Assembly (NCBI RefSeq): GCF_001640805.2
Contig: NW_026115916.1
Location: 62,001 to 126,000 of the forward strand
Length of the DNA stretch: 64,000 bases
Source: Lates calcarifer
Taxonomy: Eukaryota > Chordata > Actinopteri > Centropomidae
Reading direction: 5' to 3'
This document shows positions 11,301-22,900 of the stretch, piece by piece. The notes beneath the pieces are model-generated. The model was given only the letters and a program-made list of their open reading frames with translations, was not told the origin of the DNA and did not search any database. The translations under genes were made by a program, and so were the position numbers. Every line of letters starts with the position of its first letter. Position 1 is the stretch's first letter.

Positions 11301-14300
11301 CTGTCTCACCCGTCTTCCACAGGACGTCCGTCTCTCCTGTCTCACCCGTCTTCCACAGGACGTCTGGTTCTCCGCTCTTCTCCAGGTCTCCAGGAGGGGC
11401 AGGGGAGGTGGAGATGGACCTTTCCCCCAGCAGAGGCCCCTCTCCTCGGGTAGGCAGCTGCGAAGACGACCATGATGGAGGTGGAGCACCCAGAGGTCCT
11501 GGAAGCTCCGCCCTCAGAAAACACCTGGTCACTGCTGATGACAGGTGAGGGTGCAGCAGTGCTACTAATACTGCTGCTGCTGTTACTAAAAGTAACAATA
11601 AAATGTGGTGAAATGTCACTTTAGGTTAAATGTAGTTTTACAGGAGAAGAAGTTGAAGTTGTGAAAATTGAAATGACCAATGAACCTGAAGTTAAGACAA
11701 CAGGTGAAGTTTCTGTAGAGGTAGAAGAACTGAAAGGAGTGGAAACATCCATCAACATGTAATCAGTAAGAGGAGACAGACAGACAGTTACAGACAGATG
11801 TTTCATTTTAAAATGAGAGCAGAACATTGAATATGTTCATGTAAGAAAAGTTAAAGTCACTGGTTTTTTTCCCTGATGTTTACTGCAGCAGCTGAAGCTG
11901 AAGCTGAAGCTTGTCTCCACCCGTCTCTGGGTGAAGGCTGAGGCCACGAAGAGTTTCAAGCATTTCCTTTTAAAAATAAAGATGATCAATCATCAATATC
12001 ACAGCCAGAGAGGAGAACACCAGTGATCAGAGATCAATAACAGATAATTGATCAGTGTAATAATGAAGAGACAGAGGCTGTGGCATTAAACCAACAATAA
12101 TAAAATCTCAGCCGTATTTTAATGATCTATTAGAGCTATAGATTATTACACATAATCAATACAATAATAATCTTATTATTCCATAATGTTCTTTAGTCGT
12201 TCAGAGATGTTTAATCTGAGCTGTTTGGAGCCAGTGAGCAGATTTATTAAAAAGTTTATTGCTTTTCATTAAACTTCCTCAGCTTCTTTAGATTCTGTAA
12301 TTCGTGTTTTTCTCTTCTTTTGTCTCTTTTGATGCTTTTTCAAATGAGATGTGTGGAGCAGTGTGAGTTGCATCACTGTGTGAAATGTGACCTATTAAAT
12401 TTAGATTTGATTTGATTAGTGGCAGCGTTAGAGAGCGAGACAGAAATAGAAAGATAGTAAAAGCAGTCGAGGCGGGAAGAGAGGGAAGTTGATTAGAAGC
12501 AGCTGATATTATAAAGTGAGAAACAGTCAATTACAGAAGACAGTGTCAGCCATATTCCAGTGTCTTATTTACCCGCTTTATTACGCTAAGAAGCAGCCTG
12601 ACCTTTAAGGTGATATGAGAGAATTACAGCTGAACATCAGTCAGTGCTTATTAAAGCAACGCCTCATAACCTGCTGCCTTCATCTCTGCGCCTCATATCT
12701 GATAATGTGAGGCCATGACCTCAGGTTAAAACACCTGACCTGACTACACACAGGTGAAATTCTAATGAAACACACACTGAGATGATGTCACAGGAGTCCT
12801 GACCAATCACAGCCTTGCTGGCCACCAGCTCACCTGCTGCAGATCGTTTGTTCATCATGTCTGCAGGACAGGATGATATTTTCTATTATTCCAAAAACAC
12901 AGGAAGTGACCCACGTTTCAAAATAAAAATCGACTACTGAGTGTTAGCCTGTGATCTCCACTGATACTGATTTATGTCTCAAAACAACAAAGAGATGAGA
13001 GGATGAAAACACAGAAATCACCAGAACCGACAACAAATCAACCCAATCCAGAGTGTGAGACACAAACATCCAGTCAGCTCTGGATTTTAACCAGTAAACC
13101 AGTACAACACTGACATGAATGTGGAGCTAAAACATTTGTTTAATCGACACTGCTCCCCGTGTTTTAAACAAATGTTTTAATTGTTACCTGATTAAGTTTA
13201 CATGAATATTGCTCACAGGATCACAGATGATTTAATAAGAAGTGACTGTGAAACATCTGTCCAGACACTTCAGATGAAGAACAGATGTTTATTAACTATC
13301 CCTGTTAAATAAACCAGTAATAAGATGAACAGAGTCTGAAGGTCCTGGATCACAGGTCTGGTCCTGGTCCTGATCTCAGAATCAGCTGGGACTGATGTAG
13401 AACAGAAACCTGCTGATATAACAGGATCAATGATCAGTGTGACCTGATCATGTTTGATCTGTGCTGAAATCTGTTTTTTAACTGGCTCCTGTCATCTCTT
13501 CAGTTTTCATCAGGACGTCTCATCTGGTCGAGTTCAGAATTTTGATCGAGACAAAAACATCTTGTTTCTTCTGAAGGAGCTCGACGCTCTGAGAGAAATC
13601 AACAAGAAGGTAAACACACAATCTTATCAGAATTTATTGTTTACCACATGTACAAATCATATAGATGGTCAGACAGTTTCCAGATTCATTAGTAAAATAC
13701 TGAGCAGAGTCTGTTCCACTGTCTTCTCCTCTGACATTTGTCTGAAACATCCTGGTTTAAAAGAACCTCAGAGGTTCAGGTTCTAGGTTCAGGCTCTCAG
13801 AGACTCAGGTTCTCAGAGGTTTAGGTTCTAGTTTCAGGTTTGAGGTTCAGGCTCTCAGAGGTTCAGGTTCTAGTTTCAGGTTTGAGGTTCATGTTCTCAG
13901 AGGTTCAGGTTCTAGGCTCAAGTTTGAGGTTCAGGCTCTCAGAGATTCAGGTTCTCAGAGGTTCAGGCTCTCAGAGGTTTAGGTTCTCAGAGGTTCATGC
14001 TCTCAGAAGTTCAGGTTTGAGGTTCAGGTTCTAGGTTCAGGTTTGAGGTTCAGGTTCTAGGTTCAGGTTCTCAGAGGTTCAGGGTTTGAGGTTCAGGTTC
14101 TTTGAGGTTCAGGTTACTGCAGCAGGACCATTAGGGAGGTTCTCACAGGTACACTGACTCCTGACTGTGTTTCAGCTGCAGGACCAGCTGGTTCAGAAGG
14201 AGAAGGAGCTGCAGAGGAGGGAGGTGGAGGAGGAGCTGAGGGAGGAGCAGAGGGAGGCTCGAGGCTGGGAGAGACCTGCAGGTGAGGAGAGGGAGGGGAA

Positions 14301-17300
14301 GGAGAGGGAGGACGTGTATGTTACAGTTTACTCCCATCTTAATCAGATCTGATCCGACCTCAACTTCTTAAATATTTGAATATTTTTAATGCAGTTTAAC
14401 ACACACACACACACACACACACTGTAATTAAAACAACAGCAGTGGTAACGAGGTGACAGTTAACGAGGCAGTTGTTAGTTTAACAGAGCAGTGTGTGTGT
14501 GTTTAACCAGCAATCACACTCAGATGTAATATTGATTTAACTGAGCTGTGTGTGTGTGTAATCTTCCAGGATTATCACAGAAACAGAAAATCTTTTGTTT
14601 CGATAATGACCTGAATAAAAACAGAAATAAGAGAAAAAACTTGAATCTGATGAAAACTGTTCGTTGTTGTTGGAGGTGAAGTCACACTGATGGAAACAAA
14701 CAGCATCAGGAGGCAACACTGAATTCCATTAACACGTTAACAGAAATATGATGTAATGTAACCACAGTTATGTTAGCAGAAATATGACGTAACCACAGCT
14801 ATGTCATATTAATAGATTCAGTTTGAGTCTAAATGAGCAACATTAAAAACCCTGTAATAACAACTCTCCTCCTCCTCTCCACAACCTCTCCTCCTCCTCT
14901 CCATCTCTCCTTCTTCTCTTCATCTCTCCTCCTTCTCTCCACCACTTCTTCTCCTCCTCCTCCTCCTCTCCTTGTCTCCTCAGTGGTGTTGGAGGAGGTG
15001 CTGGCGGCTCAGAGGGACAGAGATCAGGCTCTGATGTCACGACTTCTGCTGGCCAATGAGGAGAGAGACGAGGCTCTGCTCCGTGCACGACGATTGCAGC
15101 AAACTGCCGAGTACGACACACACACCCACACATTCTCTGGCTTCTGATTGGTCCAGACAGAATGACATCAGTGTTGAAAGAAGACATTTTAAATGTGTTG
15201 TATTTGCTGCAGACAGATTGATGATCAATAACGATGTTGATCTTTATTTCTGACCTACAGAGTGTCGGTAAACAGCAGGTTCAGCATCTCACAGGCCGTC
15301 ACACACAATGCAACACTGTCCTCTGAAGCTAATGGCCTCTACCACTGGTTCCAGTCACTGGGGGTTTTGAGTCTCTCTTTGTCAGGAAGTCAGTCAGTGA
15401 ATTCAAACTGAGATCCTGGTCCAAAGATCCGTTGACCCTTTGGGCCCCTGGTCCTGTCCTTGGTGGACCTGTTTAGTAATCTGCCCATGTCCTCAGGTGA
15501 TGTCACCTGAGTTGGTCGGGTCTGAGGACCTCCTGAGCTCACCAGACCTCTGTAGCCCCCACCCCTCTCATTAGCACCTATTAGCATAGCATAACTGTCA
15601 GAGGTGCATTGTGGGTAATGTAGGCAGGTGATAAATATGTGGAGGCCTGTTGTGCGCTGAGCTGCCGGTTTGTGTTGAGGAGGCGACTGGTTGTTTGTTT
15701 GTTGTATAAACAGAGGGAGAGGTTGTTGTTTCCTCCCACATGTTTATTCACTTATTTACATGTGAAACATGTTTACTGTGTTCACCTGGAGGAAAACGAC
15801 AAACTACTACTCCCCCCACTCCTCCTCCTCCTCCTCTCTTCATTATTCACCTCCTCAGTCTCGTTAAGAGCTGTGAAACAAGCTCTCGTCTTCTTCGAGG
15901 AGCCACCAAATAGACCAGAAAATGTAATTAGAGATAGCCCCCCACCCGGTCCTCCCTGTCCTCCCTCCCAGGATGAGAGGGTAATTGATATTGGAGGCCA
16001 CAATCCTTTTTATGAGGGACAGAATATGGAAGAGCATGTTCCATCTGTCAGGACTGAGAGTGTGTGTGTGTGTGTTTTCCTAATGGACAGAGCGGCCTGT
16101 AATGCCTCTGTAAATGTGTGTGTTTTTGTGTGTTTTAGGCTGAAGTGTGTGTATGAATAATGTGAGGCTGCTGCTGTCGCTGTTTGTTTTTCTATGCTTA
16201 CATTCGTTTTATTCATCAAATATCTGTGGAAGTTCAATGCTGCATTTATCAATTACTTCATCAATTAATTTCAGCTATCAATCTGCTGATTCTTTTCTCT
16301 GGTCGATTCATTGTTTTGTCAGTAAAACACGTAACATTCTCTGTGGTCAGAGTTCAGTGACGTAAAGATGATTTTCATTATCCAATAATCTGCTGCTGCT
16401 TCTCTCCATCACTCGGCTGATTGGGTCTGAAATGTTAGAAAATGTCTGTTAAAGTTTGTTCAACCCTAAAAGATTCAGTTTAATGTGACAAGAAACAGAG
16501 AAGAACAGAAAATCCTGGAGGATGAATAAAAATATTCATAAATTTTTTTTGTGTGTATCAACAAATTGATTTCAGCTCTAGATTAGACTTTTTTAACCAC
16601 TTCTCTCAAAAAACCCTAACCCTAACCCTCAAAAAATATGACCAGTAGAACCAGTTATATAAATATAGACAATCACATGTTGTTAAGACGAAATCCTGAA
16701 CATTTTCCACAGTTGATGATAATTATCAGAATCTGGTTTGAGACTCTGTTGTGAGTTCAGAGTTTTCCTGAAGACTTGTTTATGTGACGTATGTTTTCAT
16801 TTTAAAGATGATGAGTGTTATAGCTCCGTCCATACTCACATGTCTGAAAACACAGATCACATGATTGTTTGTACACAGTGTGTGTCACTGCTCCATAACG
16901 CCGCTGGACACAGAAGCTGTTGCGAGTCGCTCTCAGATTTCAGTTTACTCTTGTTTCAGGTCTGTCCTGGTTCAGGTCTGTCCTGGAGATTTTAGTCCTC
17001 AGTGCTGCTTTAACCTCATGTCAGCAGAATATTTCCTCGAACAATGCCTCGAACAATATTGTCTTGTGATGATGATGATGATGATGATAATAATAGTCGC
17101 TCAGTCATCAGAGACCTGATCAGACTGATCTCAGGTCCTGGGTCATGGATCAGGTCCCTGCAGTAGGTTCAGCTTTAATGAACACCTCATTCATTAAACT
17201 GTCCTCATCTTGTTTTAGCTTTTTCAGTCTTTAACATTTCTCCTGAATGTTTTTAGTCGTCACTAATTTTATTTTTATGTCCAGTGACATTTTTTTCTCT

Positions 17301-17440
17301 CCTCTTCGAAATAACTGGGGTCTGTAAACTTTCAGTTATTCAAATGATGCAGTGTCACAATCTGCTTTTATTTTCCCTCTTACTATATCTATTATCTACT
17401 ATTATTTTCCAAAAAGCAAATAAATCCAAAAATGAATTTC

Positions 17441-17476
<36 letters not shown>

Positions 17477-19902
17477 TTTGTGTGTATGTGAGTTTTTTCT
17501 TCTTTTCTGTCCTAATAATCATCCATTCATCTCAGGACTCAAATCTCAAAAGGACTTTTTTTGTCTCAGTACAAAAAGTTTAAAAACATTTTGTGTTGAG
17601 TTCTGAGAATAATTGAAGTCAAAAGCAAAAGACTGAGAGCTGTGGATGCCCCTTGTGTCTCTGTGCGTTTAACATGAAGAAAGTTTGTTGGTTGCAGATG
17701 TGAAATATTCAGTCTAACGTGAAACTTTTCAGAAACGATGAAAGATTTTATTCTTTCTCAGATCCTCTGATCCCACTAATGGCGTGCGGCGGCGGTGTTT
17801 CTGTTGAGTCGAGGTGTGAGTGGGAGTGTTAATGACGGCTGTGGAGCGAGCCGAGCCGAGCTGAGCCGGGCTGGATGGGCTGTAAGCAGGGTGTTAGAGG
17901 AGCTTTATTGGAGGCGGCCAGTCTTTCATTACCTGCTGTTCCCTGCAGAGTGGAGCCGCCTCGGCCACCTTATTACAGTTTATTACAGCAAAACAGCAGC
18001 AGGCTAAATGAAAAGAGCTTCCCAGGAGGAGAGGCAGGAGATCAGCTAGTTACCAGCTCCACGTCCACCATTATGACTGCTGTCAGAGGGAGAAATAAAC
18101 TCCTGAACAGAGAGGAGTCCACTCGGCCGACGCCCTCGCAGCTTTACAATGATTTTAAAATGATGGAGAGTTTCAGGTGGACTTCAGGGAGCGCAGGACA
18201 AAATTACTGCACAGCTGCTAAGCTGCAACGCTCAGGTCATCTAACAGGCTGCTGAGGTCCAGGTTTAATTTGGTCAGCAGTGGGAACACCGGGGGGCGGG
18301 GGTGGTGGATGGGGGCGTCTGAGCAGGGCCGGATTAAAATACTAGTAGGCCCCAGTTCACCCTCCTCATATTGCACACTGAGCACGACCATATAAACATA
18401 ATATCAACAGAAATCCAAAATTTCAATAAGAAGCTGGTGAAAAAGCAAAAAAATCTGTAAACTGCAGAACAAAGGAAAAATACAAGATGAAGCCAAAGTC
18501 GGAGAAAATAAACCTCAGATATTTGTGTTAGTGATCAAACACTGAGCAGGATCATTATCATCCACATTTAAAACTGTTTACATTCAGATTCTAATGTGCT
18601 GAAACAGTTTGACACAGAACCTCAGTCAAATCTTAGGTAGGTTTCAGGTGGAGATGTTGGTAGTTTTCAGGTAGCATGTGTCATCTTCTGAATATGGATC
18701 GCTGCTGTGACCATTTTCTCAGAGAGAGCTGACCTTCAATTTTCAATCACCTGAAATAGAAAAACCACAAACATTCAAACCTTCTGCAGAATCAGTGAAA
18801 GAGTTGAACTGAACATTTAGGTATCGAGAGCCATTTAACTCGTCTCCTTCTACCTCAGGACACCAGCTGATCAGTCAGCTGTTGTTTCCTGTGTTTTACC
18901 AATAACACTGAAACTATTTGTGTTTGTGTGTTCTCAGTTTGGAGAACGTGAACCTTGAGGACACTGACATGGTAAAAACACGTTTACACTTTGTTTTACA
19001 GATTTTAGATTTTAAACACAAATGTATTATTGATAATCTCATCAGTGTTTTTATGTTCAGGATGTGGACGAGCTCCTTCATCGCATTTGTGATGCCGACT
19101 CCGTCCAGGAAGTCGAGCAGTTCGGTTCAACTCTGGTTCAACGTCTGCAGTTGTCACGGCAACGACGAAATGACATCACTGCTCAGGAGATGAAGGCTGT
19201 GATGGAGGAGAGAGATGGCTCTGTTGCCAAGGTGAGTCCACACCTGTCTGGTTGTCTGTTTACCTGTGTGTTAATCACTTGAAGGTGTCATTATGTTAGT
19301 TGTCACAAACGAGCTGATAAAAACTGCTGAGACATGAGAGACTGGTAGACGAGTTCACCGGAGTCCGTTCAGTATCTGATCTGAGCTCTGATCCAACATG
19401 AGGAACTGAAGCTGTTTAACCAACGGGACTCAACTAGTCCGCTACTATCTACCTTGGGACGACCAAAACAACCAAAAACTAGTATTTGTGAAGCCTCTAA
19501 TAAGAAAAAGAAACGAGCTGTTTGTACTGTCGTTATGTCATTTCCTCTGTGGTCCCTGAGATCTCAGTCTGATGATATAGTTTTTATTGAATTAGTTAAA
19601 TGTCTGACTTCAGTCCTGCTGTCTGTCAGAACCTCAGAGTTCAGTCTGTCTGCAGGAAACACCATCTCTAAGTCATCTGTTTAACCCGGTTTGTGAGGCA
19701 CTTGCCGTGGCAGCCAGGTTACGGTGGCCCTGGTGGCCCAAACCTCAAATATTTGCGGTTTCAATCGGAACATGAATATTTTGAATGGTGTGAAAACAAA
19801 GTGGTGTGGAGACAAATATTGAGTCGACCTGACAAAGCTGACATGGAGGCTGATGTTTGCTGAACAGCCGCTGTTTATACACCTATTTGTCTGCTCACAC
19901 CT

Positions 19903-19935
<33 letters not shown>

Positions 19936-22900
19936 CTGTACTCACACTGCCTGCCTGTATGTGTGTGTGCTGTTTGAATGGAATCTCTCTGCTGAATATT
20001 TGCGTATGCAGGCAGAGGAGCTGCTGATGGACACAGATATTTGAATCAGACAGATGCTTTCCAGGTGTCTCCTGATCGTCCACCTGGATGACATCACCTG
20101 AAGGCTCAGACTGACACCTCATCTTTTATTTGTTTTTCCCGGCCAAGGATTTTTGTCCAGACTCTGTCCCCCTGCTCTTCATCTCTATCTTCATCTCTAA
20201 AGAGAATCACATAAAATATTGTCTGATGTTCTTTGAGACATAAAGAGTTTAGATAAAAACTTCTTATCTGAGCTTATCTGAGCAGCAGTGTATTTACAGG
20301 TACGACAGGTAAGTGGATGTGAAGTTTTATAAACTGTGTTCAGCTCTGGTTGGGCCTTTATGTGATCCAAACGTAAATTAGGGTCAGCATAAATTAATAG
20401 TAAATATTGTTGAACTTCAGTGGAAATGACTTGGAATTAAAAACACAAATATGACAAAAACACACTGAACTAGGCTAAAATATTTCAATTGAAACTGATC
20501 TGAACAGAAAACAACAAATAATAAAAGAAAATAAAATAACATCATTTTGATTTTTCACATCCTTTCAAAATATTTCTGTACAACAGCTTCTACAAACTGT
20601 ACTGTAAAATAAGGAGCTTTCAATTATACCACATGATCTTCATCAGTTGTTATTGAATTGTAAATATTTCCATTTTAATGAGAATTTTTCATCCATGTTA
20701 TTTTAAAAGATGAGAGCTTGGGACACTGTTAAAAATAGATCATTAATATATTTAACTTACTGATACTCAGACCTGCTGAGTGTTTATCCTGATGGTTTAT
20801 GAGCAGTGTTTGTTTTAGATTTTCTCTGGTCTTAGTCAGACATTTTCTTTCGAACAGTTTTTGTCTGATTTGAGTTTTTGATCAAAATCAGAATGTCAAT
20901 AAATAATCAATAAGTGAGGAAGATTCGGAAGCTGATTAAAAAGTTTAAATCTGAAGAAGAAAATCCAGACTTTCCTCTCCCCGTCTCTCCTCTGGAGGCT
21001 GATTATTATCGAAGTTCAGTTCACAGAGTTTATTACAAAAACCTGCAGAGTGCTGGATTTATTACCCACAATTCATCTGGATTCATATACCGCTCTCTGT
21101 GGGAGGATCGGGGGTGGGGGTGGGGGGCAGACAGGGATGGTCTGAGAGAGCAGAGCGAGTAGAAATGAAAAAAGATGAGAGGTCTGACTGATGGGGGGGA
21201 TGACAGAGAGAGAGGGGGGGTGGAGCTTCCAGCATGCTTTGCGGCAGGTGGCGGGCTCAGAAGCTCCGCCTCCCCCTGATGTCTGATAGAAAAAAAAAAG
21301 ATCAGATCAAGTCAGAAACCTTCATCTGGTCCCTCACTGTGACTGACAGACTGATGTCACCACGGCAACAGACCTGCAGTAGCACAGCTGAAAACTGGTA
21401 ACCATAGCAACAGTCAGTTACATCCCTCCTCCTCTGCGAGGAGGAGGGATGTAACAGTACTTTACAAGAGAAGTTAGAACTCTACAAGAAGTGGCACTTG
21501 TAGACATGAAATAATACTTGTTGAAATAAAGTAATAGTTGAAGAAATGTAGTAATGCTTGTAGAAATGAAGTAATACTTGTTGAAATAAAGTAATAGTTG
21601 TAGAAATGTAGTAATACTTGTAGAAATGAAGTAATACTTGTAGCAATGAAGTGACACTTGTAGAAATGAAGTGACACTTGTAGAAATGAAGTAATACTTG
21701 TTGAAATGAAGTGACACTTGTAGAAATGAAGTGATAGTTGAAAAAATTTAGTAGTACTTGTAGAAATGAAGTGACACTTGTAGAAATAAAGTGATAATTG
21801 TAGAAATGAAGTGACACTTTTAGAAATGAAGTAATAGTTGTAGAAATGTAGTAATACTTGTAGAAATGAAGTAATACTTGTAGCAATGAAGTGACACTTG
21901 TAGAAATGAAGTGACACTTGTAGAAATGAAGTAATACTTGTTGAAATGAAATGACACTTGTAGAAATAAAGTGGTAATTGTAGAAATGAAGTAATAGTTT
22001 TCGAAATGAAGTGACACTTGTAGAAATGAAGTAATAGTTGTAGAAATGTAGTAATAGTTGTCGAAATGAAGTGACACTTGTAGAAATGAAGTGATAGTTG
22101 TAGAAATGAAGTGACACTTGTAGAAATGAAGTAATACTTGTTGAAATGAAGTGACACTTGTAGAAATAAAGTGGTAATTGTAGAAATGAAGTAATAGTTT
22201 TCGAAATGAAGTGACACTTGTAGAAATGAAGTAATAGTTTCGAAATGAAGTGACACTTGTAGAAATGAAGTAATAGTTGTAGAAATGTAGTAATAGCTGT
22301 CGAAATGAAGTGACACTTGTAGAAATGAAGTGACACTTGTAGAAATGAAGTGATAGTTGTAGAAATGAAGTAATACTTGTAGAAATGAAGTAATAGTTGT
22401 CGAAATGAAGTGACACTTGTAGAAATGAAGTGACACTTGTAGAAATGAAGTGACACTTGTAGAAATGAAGTAATAGTTGTAGAAATGAAGTAATACTTGT
22501 AGAAATGAAGTAATAGTTGTCGAAATGAAGTGACACTTGTAGAAATGAAGTGACACTTGTAGAAATGAAGTAATACTTGTAGAAATCAAGTGACACTTGT
22601 AGAAATGAAGTGATAGTTGAAAAAATTTAGTAATACTTGTAGAAATGAAGTGACACTTGTAGAAATGAAGTATTAGTTGTAGAAATGAATCAAACCTTTA
22701 CACCTGCATCACTGTAACACATCTCCAGCTTTACCTCTCCTGCCCCTGCCCCTTTACCTCCCCCCACCTCCATTAACCCTCCAAACTCACGGCTGTATTC
22801 ATATCTGTTCAGTATCACCCAGTCCTCTGTCACTAACCCCCACCAATATCACAGCTCCTCCATCTTTTAACACCCCGCCCCTCTGCGTTAACACCACCCC

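Noticed and set aside
11136..11619. Antisense frames of 117 codons over mipol1 exon 5
   Set aside because: Minus-strand shadows of the coding repeat. The plus strand joins to neighbouring exons in phase.
15639..16160. 173-codon plus-strand frame
   Set aside because: No domain, composition biased by leucine and simple repeats, lies inside a mipol1 intron; better explained as non-coding regulatory sequence.
16612..16630. Internal telomere or fusion point
   Set aside because: Only about three units, no flanking subtelomeric repeat.
21474..22596. Minus-strand open frames of 258-371 codons
   Set aside because: All three frames are open across the 20-bp satellite because the unit has no stop in any frame. 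The products are pure repeats with no start context or splice sites.
21490..22688. CRISPR-like array
   Set aside because: Units are directly adjacent with no unique spacers, and the DNA is vertebrate.
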